The notes under the pieces were generated by a model. The model was not told the origin of the DNA and searched no databases. It saw only the letters and a list, made by a program, of their open reading frames with translations. A DNA stretch of 46,663 nt. Origin: Nitrosopumilus sp. UBA526. Its GTDB lineage: Archaea; Thermoproteota; Nitrososphaeria; Nitrososphaerales; Nitrosopumilaceae. The stretch lies in the NCBI GenBank assembly GCA_002506665.1, contig DAXZ01000085.1, positions 1 to 46,663 of the forward strand. Reading direction: 5' to 3'. Positions 6,554 through 15,544 of the stretch are shown piece by piece (positions within the stretch are counted from its first letter, which is position 1; every line of letters starts with the position of its first letter). A program made the translations under genes and the position numbers.

Positions 6554-8104
6554 CTATCTCTCTAGAATGCCGATCACCTTGTCTGGGATGTCATCTAGCC
6601 TGCTGACTGCCACTGTCTTTTCATATCCTAGGCGCTTTAGGTTACATGCTATGGTAGTAGCCCTGACGGTGTTGGGTCCTAGTCCCATGGCCACCATGCT
6701 GATTCCAAGTCCCTTAAATGACTTGGTCATGTATCTGACAGCGTCCGGGTCTGAGGGCTCCCCGTCTGTTAGTGTTAAAAAAATATCTGGTTTTTTTGAT
6801 TGCAGTATGGGAAACATTCTGTCATAGACTTCTGCAAGCGGGGTCGAACCGTTGGCAGTAATCTGCGCCAGTCTCTTTGCAGTCATGTTATTCCATTTGA
6901 GATCATCAGGTTTTATCGACCAGCACACCATTGACCTGTTTTGCGTACTAAACGCGTAAACTGCAAATCTAACTCTGAGAAAGGACAGTACCTCACACAG
7001 TGCCAGTGTTGCCTTTTTGTATTCTATGGCATCTGAGGCAATGCTTGAGGAATGATCCAAGAGTATCACAATCTTTGTCTTTATTGTTTTTTTGATGTCT
7101 GTCAAAAACGGCTTGTTGCCTTCGATATAGCTCTCCTCGTCAAACTCGTCTCCTGTATTTGCATGCTGCTCCCTCCAGCCTGACTTCCACTGCTTGAACT
7201 TTATCTTTAGTCCGTTAATCAAACTCGGATCATATATTGTCGTCTCATCTGCGTTTCTAGTCTGCGGGGTTTGAATTCCAACAATCTCTGTTGCCAGCCC
7301 CCGGTTCTCTGTCTTTTTGTTCTCATCTAGCAGTATCTTGTACTCGTCATACACATCATCGCCACGAATTACAGATGTCGGGTCAACTCTCATCTCTCCC
7401 CGGTCTTTGGAGATAACCTTTAGGACTTTGAGCAGCTCAATCTCTGAGAGTGTCATCCCTGCCTTCATAAACGGTAGCGATACGGGAACAGTTAGAAGCG
7501 AATCAATGTCTAGAATCCTAATTATCTCACCTGTTTTTTTCTCAAGCCAGTCAGTACCATATTCTTGCTTTACTGCCCCGTCAATTACATTATTTGCAAA
7601 TGCTACAGCTTTTTTTACCTTCTCAAAACTGCTTGGCTGTATGTTGCCCTTTATGGCACCAAACATCAGATACTGATAAAACGCCTCTACAATTCTTGCC
7701 TTGCCATAGACCGTACCTAGCTGCGGTCTTGCAACAAGCATGTATGTATAGTTGAAGATGATCTCGCCGTCCATGCCCCTCCATATCTGACGTCCAAGCC
7801 TCTCAATTCTAAGTGTCTCCATCGCATTGAGAATAAACCCAAATGCGTGGTCATTGCTAAGAATTTTTTTACAGAACTTTATTCTCATTGCCTCATACCA
7901 CAGCATAGTTCTAAACTGTCGATACCTCTGAAAATCATCTCCTATCCTCTTCTCAAGCGGAGCTAGAATAACTCGGCCTTCCTGTAGTCGTGTCCGGGTC
8001 TCTGCCTTTGCTGAGATCTCTACTGTAATGTTATTCTTTTCAGACCATCTTCTCACAAGAAAGGTAGCAATCTCTACTAGGGAATCATTTTGGAGCCGGA
8101 TCAT
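6554..8104 (-). CDS. von Willebrand factor A domain protein partnered with MoxR ATPase
   Basis: 516 residues. A long helical N-terminal part (about 1-330) contains FNYTYMLVARPQL and ERLGRQIWRGMDG. It is followed by a vWA domain with the metal-site motif VILLDHSSSIASD (DxSxS), a TANGSTPLAEV strand with the MIDAS Thr, and FLTLTDGEPSDPD. This is the CoxE/NorD/CobT class that works with MoxR-type AAA ATPases to insert metal cofactors or remodel enzymes. It starts directly at the stop codon of the MoxR gene. The target enzyme is not identified. Cobaltochelatase (cobalamin synthesis) or a copper enzyme are possibilities, both inference. Confidence 0.88.
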   Translation of the reverse strand: MIRLQNDSLVEIATFLVRRWSEKNNITVEISAKAETRTRLQEGRVILAPLEKRIGDDFQRYRQFRTMLWYEAMRIKFCKKILSNDHAFGFILNAMETLRIERLGRQIWRGMDGEIIFNYTYMLVARPQLGTVYGKARIVEAFYQYLMFGAIKGNIQPSSFEKVKKAVAFANNVIDGAVKQEYGTDWLEKKTGEIIRILDIDSLLTVPVSLPFMKAGMTLSEIELLKVLKVISKDRGEMRVDPTSVIRGDDVYDEYKILLDENKKTENRGLATEIVGIQTPQTRNADETTIYDPSLINGLKIKFKQWKSGWREQHANTGDEFDEESYIEGNKPFLTDIKKTIKTKIVILLDHSSSIASDAIEYKKATLALCEVLSFLRVRFAVYAFSTQNRSMVCWSIKPDDLKWNNMTAKRLAQITANGSTPLAEVYDRMFPILQSKKPDIFLTLTDGEPSDPDAVRYMTKSFKGLGISMVAMGLGPNTVRATTIACNLKRLGYEKTVAVSRLDDIPDKVIGILER

Positions 8105-8911
8105 CTAACTTCCAAACATTGATGTGATGATGTCTCTGACCTTTTGGTACTCTATGTCTCCCCACTGTGTGTAGACATTTCCAAATACAATGTCTACTGC
8201 TTTTCGTGGTAACATGCCTTTATCTACTAGCTTGCCAAAAGATATAGTCTCCCTCAAGCTAGGTGAATAAAACAATTCCTCAACAGCTGCTGCCTGTCTT
8301 AGTGTGTTTCCAAGTCTTATTGCTTGGACTATATCTGACTCGTGCTTATCTGATACATGTCTCTTTACTATCTCTAGCTCAACGTCTTCTGGAGGATACT
8401 CTAATCTAATTCGTACAGGAAATCTGCTCAAGATCTGAGGAGGCAACTCCTTTGTTCCGGTATGTGTCAATGGATTAATAGTTGCAACCACAAACCAGCT
8501 CTCCTTTGCCTTGATAGTCTCACCTGTCGATTCTTTTAGCACAACCTGGCGTCTGTCATCGAGCGCCTCATCTAGTCTGAGCAGGACATCTGCCTCTGCG
8601 GCGTTTATCTCATCTAGATATAGCATGTCTCCACTCTTCATTGATTTTATCAAGAGTCCTTCATCAAAAGTTACGGTTCCGTCTGTCAGTGTCTTTGTTC
8701 CTATGAGATGACTCTCCCTTGTTCTGAGACTGAAATTTACCGACTCGAGATTTACATTCTTTTTTGCTGCAAAGTCTCGCACCAAAGCGGTCTTTCCTGT
8801 TCCCTTGGGACCTATTATGAGTACAAAGAGGTCTGCCTCATACGCCTTGTCTAGGATCTGAATCGAGTCGTTCCAATCAAGATATTGTGCCTCTGCCAAG
8901 TATGTTATCAT
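8105..8911 (-). CDS. MoxR-family AAA ATPase
   Basis: 268 residues with Walker A GPKGTGKTALVRDF, Walker B MLYLDEINAAEAD, sensor ATINPLTHTGTKELPP and arginine-finger region LSRFPVRIRLEYPP. This is the MoxR/CbbQ/NorQ/CobS group, hexameric ATPases that pair with vWA proteins. The following vWA gene abuts it with no gap, so the two form a functional pair. A TATA-like GATTAAATATTG lies in the 20-base gap before the ATG, so the pair can be transcribed independently of the reductase gene upstream. Confidence 0.92.
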   Translation of the reverse strand: MITYLAEAQYLDWNDSIQILDKAYEADLFVLIIGPKGTGKTALVRDFAAKKNVNLESVNFSLRTRESHLIGTKTLTDGTVTFDEGLLIKSMKSGDMLYLDEINAAEADVLLRLDEALDDRRQVVLKESTGETIKAKESWFVVATINPLTHTGTKELPPQILSRFPVRIRLEYPPEDVELEIVKRHVSDKHESDIVQAIRLGNTLRQAAAVEELFYSPSLRETISFGKLVDKGMLPRKAVDIVFGNVYTQWGDIEYQKVRDIITSMFGS

Positions 8912-8931
8912 TGATTTGACAATATTTAATC

Positions 8932-10389
8932 CTAAGACCCAAAGGCCTCTACCTTGGCAAAGGACTCGCCTAGTCTCTTATGCAGTGCCTTGCTCCACTC
9001 GTCAAATCCTGATGGATCTTTTGGATAGTCATTATAGTGCTTGACTAGCCACTGGTTCTGTGTAGACGTGTATCTGAGTCCGTCTGCAACAGTCTTGTTC
9101 ATTGCGCCCCTGATTATCATCCCAATCTTTCCTAGTCCAGAAAAGTCAGGATGCTCGCCCTTGCTGATAGACTCTACATCGAGATTTCCCAAAAAGTGTT
9201 TCATGCCATAACTTATCTGCTTGTTTGTCATCTGCTGAACCAGTCTTCTAAAGAGCTCAAGACCTGCCGTCTTGTATCCATATTCTCTGATATAGTCTAG
9301 ATTATACCTCCATAGGCCGGCCTCTGAGGTATCGTCTGCCTCTAATGCCTGAGCTATGTTGCTTCCAAGTATGGTACCTGCAATCAGGGCCGGTCCTATC
9401 CCTCCGGCATCAATGGGCTTTGGCATCCATGCCGAGTCGCCTACCATTACATATCCCCCTGATACCATGCAGTCATTTTGTCTTCTGACTGAGACCTGAA
9501 ATACCCCCGAGTTGTTGTTAATGTCTTGTGGTTCTTTTGAGAGTCTTGCATCTCTGATTGCAACATTTCTGTGTAGATACTCTTTCATCAGTGACTCGAC
9601 ATTGTCCTTCTTGCCCAGTCTCTTGTTTCTCTTATCTAGCATAGATTTTTCAACTCCTAGTCCTATGTTGACCTTGGAATCTCCTTTTGGAAATACCCAT
9701 CCGTATCCACCGGGCGCTATATCCTGGTCTAGATGAATTATACAATAGTCTGGATCAAACTCTGCCAGGTCTCTCTGTCCTGGCTCAAAGTGCATGATGT
9801 ATCTACCCGTTGATTCCAAATCGCGCCTGTCTATTCTCTTCTCTACCTTTGTCGAGTTTCCAAGTCCGTTTCTAAGCATAGATGTAACTCCGGTGGCATC
9901 AACTACTATCTTTGATGTATGCTTGAAGGCCTGCCTTGTCTTGTTGTCTATCCCCTGCACTCCGACTACCTGTCCCTCCTGATACACAAGACCCGTAAGA
10001 TTGATCTCATACTCAAACTCGATTCCCATGTCCTTGCATCTCTTATTCTGAGTCTCTGGCAGTATCTGGCGATTTAGCATAAATCCCGCACCATCAAACG
10101 GGATTGCAGTTTTTTTGTCTGGCGAGAATGCCATGACCCCTTTCACATCATGCTCAATCTCAGGCCTTGTCCAGTTGACCTTGATTCTCTCTGCCATAAA
10201 GTCGACTGCCTCCTTGGAGCATGCATCCCCGCATACCCATCCGGCCAATGACTTTCTGCCCGGCATAAATTCCGAGTTTCTGTCAACTACTAGAATTCTA
10301 ATGTTCTGGTTTGAATAGTAAGATATTGCTTGCGCTGTAACGGTACCTGCAAGACCCCCTCCTGCGACTATTACATCATAATCTGCCAC
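8932..10389 (-). CDS. Geranylgeranyl reductase family FAD-dependent protein
   Basis: 485 residues with an N-terminal FAD-binding DVIVAGGGLAGTVTAQAISY (GxGxxG), a second site in VVDATGVTSMLRNGLG, and PGGYGWVFPKGDSKVNIGLG, the signature that identifies this family. GGYVMVGDSAWMPKPIDAGG and IGPALIAGTILG complete the flavin fold. In archaea these enzymes saturate the isoprenoid chains of membrane lipids. A role in making saturated GDGT lipids is the likely job. The start is GTG at 10389 with TTTTAAATAC about 27 bases upstream, a leaderless arrangement. Confidence 0.88.
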   Translation of the reverse strand: MADYDVIVAGGGLAGTVTAQAISYYSNQNIRILVVDRNSEFMPGRKSLAGWVCGDACSKEAVDFMAERIKVNWTRPEIEHDVKGVMAFSPDKKTAIPFDGAGFMLNRQILPETQNKRCKDMGIEFEYEINLTGLVYQEGQVVGVQGIDNKTRQAFKHTSKIVVDATGVTSMLRNGLGNSTKVEKRIDRRDLESTGRYIMHFEPGQRDLAEFDPDYCIIHLDQDIAPGGYGWVFPKGDSKVNIGLGVEKSMLDKRNKRLGKKDNVESLMKEYLHRNVAIRDARLSKEPQDINNNSGVFQVSVRRQNDCMVSGGYVMVGDSAWMPKPIDAGGIGPALIAGTILGSNIAQALEADDTSEAGLWRYNLDYIREYGYKTAGLELFRRLVQQMTNKQISYGMKHFLGNLDVESISKGEHPDFSGLGKIGMIIRGAMNKTVADGLRYTSTQNQWLVKHYNDYPKDPSGFDEWSKALHKRLGESFAKVEAFGS

Positions 10390-10445
10390 GATATTGGAAT
10401 CTGGTCTATTCCGTATTTAAAATAATACCGGCACTCGAGCATAAA

Positions 10446-10515
10446 TGGGTCGGGTCGTCGCGGCATCTTCAAGGCTTTCGCTCAGACTGGAGCGGCTGTT
10501 ATCTCCTCATTCCCA
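10446..10515 (-). ncRNA. Candidate C/D box guide sRNA
   Basis: On the minus strand, in order: a terminal-stem strand TGGG (10512-10515), a C-box-like ATGAGGA (10504-10510), D' CTGA (10482-10485), a C'-like TGAAGA (10466-10471), a D-like CCGA (10450-10453) and the closing CCCA (10446-10449). The two ends can pair, which would form the K-turn of a C/D sRNA of about 70 nt. A TATA-like TTAAATAG near 10538-10546 lies about 26 bases upstream. The D box deviates from CTGA, and I could not place either guide on rRNA with certainty. Confidence 0.42.
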
Positions 10516-10540
10516 AATCACATGACTGTATTGTTACTAT

Positions 10541-10966
10541 TTAATCTGTCTGAAAAATCTCTGAAAATATTCTAACAGTATCCCGCTTGTTATAGACAGG
10601 TGTGTGTATTCTCAGTTTTATTGTACCTCCCTCCATGAGTACAAGTTCTCCTCCGAGCAGTTCCTGCTTGCCTAGTCTCAAATAAAGTCTCGAGTCTGCT
10701 ATCCTTTCTTCTATCTCCTCTGTCAGTTTCTCTACCTGTCTGGCAGGTAGGCCCCCACGCAGTCTCTTCATAAGACTCTGGGCCTGCTCCTTTAGAATAT
10801 CTGCACTCAGCATGGTTATAGGATTCTTGTAGTGTCCGTCTGTCTGCTCTACTGCAAAATTATTCTTGTCTAGTCCCAAAACATCTTGCAAGGCTTGGAG
10901 AATTTTTGATGTATCTTCTGTTGCATGGACGATTATATCAATAGAGATCTCAAGCTTGTGAATCAT
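10541..10966 (-). CDS. Archaeal RNA-binding protein, COG1325-like (predicted exosome-linked)
   Basis: 141 residues from the ATG at 10966: MIHKLEISIDIIVHATEDTS, then KILQALQDVLGL, TDGHYKNPITMLSADI, and a basic helical middle. The opening E-x-x-x-x-x-HATED and the GHYGNPI-like motif are those of COG1325, a small archaeal RNA-binding family predicted to act with the exosome. A longer frame upstream of 10966 overlaps the eS1 gene, and I rejected it because homologues begin at the HATED strand. It is the last gene of the uS15-to-eS1 cluster. Confidence 0.75.
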   Translation of the reverse strand: MIHKLEISIDIIVHATEDTSKILQALQDVLGLDKNNFAVEQTDGHYKNPITMLSADILKEQAQSLMKRLRGGLPARQVEKLTEEIEERIADSRLYLRLGKQELLGGELVLMEGGTIKLRIHTPVYNKRDTVRIFSEIFQTD

Positions 10967-10976
10967 AACTGTCAGG

Positions 10977-11588
10977 TCATGCTTCAAGTAACTTTGTTTC
11001 CTTGTCTGCTGTTCTGACAAGCTTTACCTTCTCAAGTCCCACATGCCTTACCTTGATTATCTTCTTGAATGCCGCCATAATGTCCGAGTTAATCTTGCTG
11101 TAGCATGTTGCCTGAACAAACTGATCAATTGTCATCTGCGGAATAGTCTCGTTAATCACCCTTTGTGCAATGAGTCTGAGGGCATGCTGTCTAGACGTGT
11201 TTAGCTGTCTGTGTGTTAATGCAAGCAGTTTGATTCTAAAGATATATCCATCCTTTGTCTTGATATCCATGATAAAGTTAATCTTTGACGATCCACGTCT
11301 GACCAAGCTGCGCAAAAATTCTATGGAATACTCGTACCTCTTGAAGATTGTCATTGCTCGGTCTCCATCTACTTTGTTAATCTGGAAATAGATCTTGTAC
11401 TGTTGTTGCGAAAGGTCTGCCTTTAGAATATCATATAGTGTGACCTCTAGTACCCTACCTAGTGCGCCCTTGTCGTCTGTGATTGGAATATAGCCTATTG
11501 GGATATTGTTAAACGAGTCTGGAGCGTACACTGTAATCCAGCGCTTTTCTCTCCACTTGTCCTTTACTCTGCCTTTTCTACGTGCCAA
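10977..11588 (-). CDS. rps3ae: Ribosomal protein eS1 (S3Ae)
   Basis: 203 residues, a small-subunit protein found in archaea and eukaryotes. Recognised by RRKGRVKDKWREKRWITVYA, then FNNIPIGYIP, GRVLEVTLYDILKADLS, YIFRIKLLALTHRQLNTSRQ and a C-terminal RHVGLEKVKLVR. It lies downstream of serS with a 40-base gap holding AT-rich sequence, and upstream of the COG1325 gene. The full length fits the shorter archaeal forms. Confidence 0.96.
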   Translation of the reverse strand: MARRKGRVKDKWREKRWITVYAPDSFNNIPIGYIPITDDKGALGRVLEVTLYDILKADLSQQQYKIYFQINKVDGDRAMTIFKRYEYSIEFLRSLVRRGSSKINFIMDIKTKDGYIFRIKLLALTHRQLNTSRQHALRLIAQRVINETIPQMTIDQFVQATCYSKINSDIMAAFKKIIKVRHVGLEKVKLVRTADKETKLLEA

Positions 11589-11628
11589 TCACTAACGACC
11601 CCTGAATCCAAAATATAAGGGTATGTCA

Positions 11629-12894
11629 CTAGATCTCTTTTTGATCTCCCATGTAACTTTGCAAGACGCCGGGAATTCTGATGTGTCCGTCCTTGGTCTG
11701 GAAATTTTCCATGATGGATGCCAAAATTCTGCTTGTAGCTATCAGGGTACTGTTTAGTGTATGTACATACCGTGTCTCCTCATTTGTCTTCTCCCTGCAT
11801 CTGATCTTTAGTCTTCTTGACTGATAGTCCAAACAGTTTGAGCATGAAACGACCTCTCTGTACGAGTTCTGCCCTGCCATCCAGGCCTCGATATCATATG
11901 TCTTTGCAGAGACCTTTCCCATATCCCCTGATGATAACAACATCACTCTGTGTGGAATCTCTAGATTCTGGTAAAACTCTTCTGAGACTCGTAGCATCCT
12001 CTCATGCTCTTTCCATGACTCGTCAGGACTTGAAAATACAAACTGCTCGATCTTTTCAAACTGATGAACCCTAAAGATCCCCTTTTGGTCCCTTCCATGC
12101 GCCCCTGCCTCCTTTCTAAAACATGGACTGATGCCGGCATATCTTAAGGGCAGATCCATCCCGTCAAGTATCTCCCCTGACATCATTGCTGCTATGGCAT
12201 GCTCTGATGTTCCAATCATGTAGAGATCCTCATCTTGCACTTTGTAGATGACCTCCTCAAAATCATCGGCAATCACTGCCCCCTCCATCGATTCTCTGTT
12301 TATCATGTAGGGTGGCTGAACTGGACGATATCCCTTTTCTGATAGAAAGTCTAGTCCATAGCGAATCAATGATTGGTTTAGCATTACAAGTTTGTCTTTC
12401 AAGTAATAGAATCTAGCACCTGCCACCTTTGCGGCCCTTTGCAGGTCTATCAGACCAAGACTCTCTGAAATGTCTATGTGATTTTTTATGGCATGGTCAA
12501 AACTTGGAATCTCCCCCCATCTCCTGGTCTCCTGGTTTGCGCCCTCGTCTGTCCCGATGGGAACAGAGTCATGTATCAGATTTGGGATAGTCAGCGCCAA
12601 TTTAGAGTATATGCCTTCGTTGTCTTGCTGCTCTGCCTCTAGCCTTGCAAGATCTGATGAGACACTCTTCATCTCTGCAAGAATCTGCGAGGTGTCCCCC
12701 CCTGCCTTTTTCTTTTGCGAGATCTCTTGTGCCATCTGGTTTCTCTTCTTTCGCATCTCTTCGGTCTTTAAGATAAACTCGCGTCTTTTCTGATCAGAAG
12801 AAATCAACGCGTCTAAATCAAAGTCTACGGCCCTTGATCTGAGCATATCTCTGATAATTTGTGGACTAGTTTTGAAAAGTTTTGGGTCTAGCAT
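11629..12894 (-). CDS. serS: Seryl-tRNA synthetase
   Basis: 421 residues. An N-terminal long antiparallel coiled coil (about residues 25-105, KRREFILKTEEMRKKRNQMA) binds the tRNA-Ser variable arm. The class II core follows, with motif 2 FRKEAGAHGRDQKGIFRVHQ then FEKIEQF, and a C-terminal LNSTLIATSRILASIMENFQ. This is the standard, not the methanogen-type, SerRS. It overlaps the Pcc1 gene by 7 bases, so the two are coupled. Confidence 0.97.
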   Translation of the reverse strand: MLDPKLFKTSPQIIRDMLRSRAVDFDLDALISSDQKRREFILKTEEMRKKRNQMAQEISQKKKAGGDTSQILAEMKSVSSDLARLEAEQQDNEGIYSKLALTIPNLIHDSVPIGTDEGANQETRRWGEIPSFDHAIKNHIDISESLGLIDLQRAAKVAGARFYYLKDKLVMLNQSLIRYGLDFLSEKGYRPVQPPYMINRESMEGAVIADDFEEVIYKVQDEDLYMIGTSEHAIAAMMSGEILDGMDLPLRYAGISPCFRKEAGAHGRDQKGIFRVHQFEKIEQFVFSSPDESWKEHERMLRVSEEFYQNLEIPHRVMLLSSGDMGKVSAKTYDIEAWMAGQNSYREVVSCSNCLDYQSRRLKIRCREKTNEETRYVHTLNSTLIATSRILASIMENFQTKDGHIRIPGVLQSYMGDQKEI

Positions 12895-13136
12895 TGCTCA
12901 GTTACCCTCAATATGACCTGGATATGTTCCATCACTTCATCAACCGTACCTGCAAGCTGGCTGATATTCTTTTCACTCTCAAAGTTCAATACTAATTTGT
13001 TGTTTGCATTCTCTACATAAAGACTCAGGCCATCTGGAAAGTCTACATTGTCTGGCTCTAATGCTCTCCTTACAGTTACGGCTCTCTTTTTTGATATATT
13101 ATTAAGAGTTATCTGTACCTGACACGTTAACGACAT
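12888..13136 (-). CDS. pcc1: KEOPS complex subunit Pcc1-like
   Basis: 82 residues with the CTAG/Pcc1 pattern: an N-terminal strand LTCQVQITLNN, ALEPDNVDFPDGLSLYVE and a helical C-terminus VDEVMEHIQVILRV. Pcc1 is the small dimerising subunit of KEOPS, which makes t6A in tRNA. Its place between recJ (35-base overlap) and serS (7-base overlap) is typical of archaeal genomes and supports the call. The protein is small, so the assignment leans partly on context. Confidence 0.82.
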   Translation of the reverse strand: MSLTCQVQITLNNISKKRAVTVRRALEPDNVDFPDGLSLYVENANNKLVLNFESEKNISQLAGTVDEVMEHIQVILRVTEQC

Positions 13137-14520
13137 TTACCTCTAAATAGTTGAGAAACTCGTCCAATTTGTCTCTAGTTATCTTGGCTCCAGCAGCTGC
13201 ATTGTGACCTCCTCCTATCCCATCAAACTTTTCAGCGCCAGTCCTCATTATATCACTAAGATTAATCTCTGTCCTGCATCCAAATGACTTTCTTGAAGAG
13301 AACTTTACTGTATTGTCTTCTGCCTTGGTTCTCAGAATTACAATCTTTCCTGAATTCTTTGGAGACCCTGCCAAAAGTGACGAGATGGTTCCAGTCATAG
13401 TCTCTGGTACAACGTCCTCGCCGTTTACCATTATGCATTCCTTGCTCTCTGAGACTCTCCATCTCTGGTTTGATAAGACATTCATACATTCTCTTATCAT
13501 CTTTCTATAGTCTGCCCGAATGTCTTCTGCTTCGGTCAAAATCTTGTCTCTGTCCCCCATACATACTGCTATGCCGACACCGGGGCGGTTTATTCTTCCA
13601 CACGAGTTTAGCATGGTTGAAAACTCTCTTCCATCGCGCAAGAAACTCTTGCTGTCCTCTCTTGGAAACGTATAGGTGTAACCGACCAACTCTGACATTA
13701 TCTCAGTAGCATTCTCACCTGAGATAAACTCTGTAACTGCCTCGATGACCTGCTTCTTCTCGCCCTCGTCTAGTTCTGCTGGCACCCTCCACCTTCCATC
13801 TTCTTTTAGATTTACTCCTGATGAATCTAGCAACGAATGACATGCTCCTCTGTTCCAGGTCAGGCCATCTATGAACGGCTGTAGGGTAGATGCTAAAGCG
13901 TCTGCAAGCGGCCTAGTCTCCCTTCCTACCAACAGCAGATCTAAATCAATGTCGACGAGGCCCTGCTTCTTGGCAGTGTTTGCAATCTCAAAATTCTTAC
14001 CTGTAAATGATCTCTTCTCTCCTTTATCCTGCCTGTCTCCTAGGGCAGAGACTATTGCAACTGCAGACAGATCCGTGTTCTTCTCATCTATTGCCACCGA
14101 TGCAAGATATGCCATTCCGCCTGCACATATGTCTGCTCCACCATCAATTCCATACTTCCACGAGTTTATGACGTTCTGATTGTCCATCTCCTCATCTGGA
14201 ATCTGGTGATGATCCAAGATAATCCAGTCCTCTCCTAGTGTCTTGTCAAGCTTGGTTGCAAAACCCCCTCCTAGATCAGTTACTATGTGCAAGTCACGGG
14301 AATCGTTCTTGAGGGATTCTAGTGTATTATTGCTAAACTCCTTTGATGTTCTGACAGTACAGTTTGCACCTGCTCGAACTAGGGCTTTGGTAATTATGCT
14401 ACCTGATGTCAGTCCGTCACAATCAATGTGGGTTGTAACAGAGATTGATCTCTTTGATCTTATACTGTCTGAAATCTTGTCTTTGAAAAATGACAGTGAT
14501 TCATCAAGTGATCTTGCCAT
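13102..14520 (-). CDS. recJ: Archaeal RecJ-like DHH phosphoesterase/exonuclease
   Basis: 472 residues. Motif I is TTHIDCDGLTSGSI, motif III is WIILDHHQIPDEEM (the DHH residues), and the C-terminal DHHA1 motif is FDGIGGGHNAAAGAKI. Archaeal RecJ/GAN proteins degrade single-stranded nucleic acid and associate with the GINS/CMG replication helicase in some archaea. The gene abuts uS15 at 14520 and overlaps pcc1, so it is expressed with translation and KEOPS genes, the usual archaeal neighbourhood. Confidence 0.92.
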   Translation of the reverse strand: MARSLDESLSFFKDKISDSIRSKRSISVTTHIDCDGLTSGSIITKALVRAGANCTVRTSKEFSNNTLESLKNDSRDLHIVTDLGGGFATKLDKTLGEDWIILDHHQIPDEEMDNQNVINSWKYGIDGGADICAGGMAYLASVAIDEKNTDLSAVAIVSALGDRQDKGEKRSFTGKNFEIANTAKKQGLVDIDLDLLLVGRETRPLADALASTLQPFIDGLTWNRGACHSLLDSSGVNLKEDGRWRVPAELDEGEKKQVIEAVTEFISGENATEIMSELVGYTYTFPREDSKSFLRDGREFSTMLNSCGRINRPGVGIAVCMGDRDKILTEAEDIRADYRKMIRECMNVLSNQRWRVSESKECIMVNGEDVVPETMTGTISSLLAGSPKNSGKIVILRTKAEDNTVKFSSRKSFGCRTEINLSDIMRTGAEKFDGIGGGHNAAAGAKITRDKLDEFLNYLEVNVVNVSGTDNS

Positions 14521-14969
14521 TACTCTAGTTGAGCAACCACAGATTTATACTTCCATGTCTGTGCAATTCTTCCAACTCGCTTATAGTATACTGACAGTCT
14601 GTGAACCTTGGCCTCGATTAATTCCAAAGACCTGACGTTTCTATAATCTCCCCTGTTTGCCTTTAGGTGTCTCTGAAGACCTACCGCCTTTCTGACCATG
14701 TTGTCCAAGTCTTCAGGCATCTCTGATCTCAGGTCATTTTCTTCTAGAATCTGAGCCATGCTCTTTTTGGTGATTGGTTTGATTAGTGGAATTGCGTGTT
14801 GATCCCTTAGCTTAATTCCTATCTGACTGGGAGTAAGGCCCTCTTTAGAATATTTTACTATCAACTCTTCAATCTTTTCAGGACCGAAGGTTATCCAAGA
14901 AGGTACATTAAGCGTGGCCGGTCTGATAGAGTGCGATTTTCCATGCCTGTGCGTATGCATTCGTCCCAT
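14520..14969 (-). CDS. rpsO: Ribosomal protein uS15
   Basis: 149 residues in the archaeal/eukaryotic long form: MGRMHTHRHGKSHSIRPA, then PSWITFGPEKIEELIVKYS, KEGLTPSQIGIKLRDQHAIP and a C-terminal SLELIEAKVHRLSVYYKRVG. It heads the uS15-recJ-pcc1-serS-eS1 cluster. Its stop shares a base with the recJ start. The 126-base space upstream separates it from the divergent 110-residue membrane protein gene. Confidence 0.97.
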   Translation of the reverse strand: MGRMHTHRHGKSHSIRPATLNVPSWITFGPEKIEELIVKYSKEGLTPSQIGIKLRDQHAIPLIKPITKKSMAQILEENDLRSEMPEDLDNMVRKAVGLQRHLKANRGDYRNVRSLELIEAKVHRLSVYYKRVGRIAQTWKYKSVVAQLE

Positions 14970-15095
14970 AATTTTACTTGTGTTATGGAAACAGAATTAA
15001 ACGTTGCTTTGTGATCTCTTGAATTTTACCAAAATTTAGAGTACAGAATAAAGGTTAAATAAGTCGCTGATGCCAAAATTGGTAAGGTAAACGGT

Positions 15096-15428
15096 ATGAA
15101 TACAAAAATACTCTTAGTAGCATCCTTGATGGCTGTCTTCACTATTGGACTCTATGCAGAAAGTGCAGTAGCATTTGCACAATACCTAGGCAATGTCGGT
15201 AGTGATGGAGAAACCGGGAAATTCACGTTAGAAGAAGCACTCGAGCTTCAGAAAAGAAGAATCGAAGCAGCTCAGGCAAACCCAGGATCTGGTTCAGGAA
15301 CACCAATTCTTGATGCTAGCGGTGTAGTCGGTGCAGCAGTCATTGCAGGTGCAGTGTTTGGCGGTGTTGCGGGAGCCTTTTTCCTTAGAGGAAGATCCGG
15401 TAAATACGCAGCAATGGGCAGAGGATAG
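15096..15428 (+). CDS. Small secreted/membrane protein, candidate extra AMO subunit (AmoY/AmoZ type)
   Basis: 110 residues. An N-terminal signal-like helix (residues 5-28, ILLVASLMAVFTIGLYAESA) is followed by a polar exposed segment (NVGSDGETGKFTLEEALELQ), a Gly/Ser linker and a C-terminal transmembrane helix rich in Gly/Ala (about 75-98, VVGAAVIAGAVFGGVAGAFF) ending RGRSGKYAAMGRG. Proteomic work on archaeal AMO described two additional small subunits, AmoY and AmoZ, whose genes are linked to the other amo genes in streamlined genomes. This gene and the next match that description by size, topology and position; I cannot say which is which. A TATA-like GGTTAAATAAG lies about 40 bases before the ATG. 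Confidence 0.6.
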   Translation: MNTKILLVASLMAVFTIGLYAESAVAFAQYLGNVGSDGETGKFTLEEALELQKRRIEAAQANPGSGSGTPILDASGVVGAAVIAGAVFGGVAGAFFLRGRSGKYAAMGRG

Positions 15429-15440
15429 ACTTCCCCCGAG

Positions 15441-15460
15441 CTCTCTCTTATTTTATTATC
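15441..15460 (+). terminator. T-rich terminator after the 110-residue membrane protein gene
   Basis: CTCTCTCTTATTTTATTATC follows the stop codon by 12 bases. Archaeal RNA polymerase terminates at such T-tracts without a hairpin. Confidence 0.4.
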
Positions 15461-15544
15461 TGTTCCTAGTGTGAACTGCACGTGATCTTGAAGTTTTTTT
15501 AAATAAAGGAAATGTATATATCTCACAAATAGAGCCAAAATATT

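Noticed and set aside
10966..11020. Longer start for the COG1325-like gene inside eS1
   Set aside because: The extra 18 residues overlap eS1 and have no counterpart in the family, which begins just before the HATED strand.
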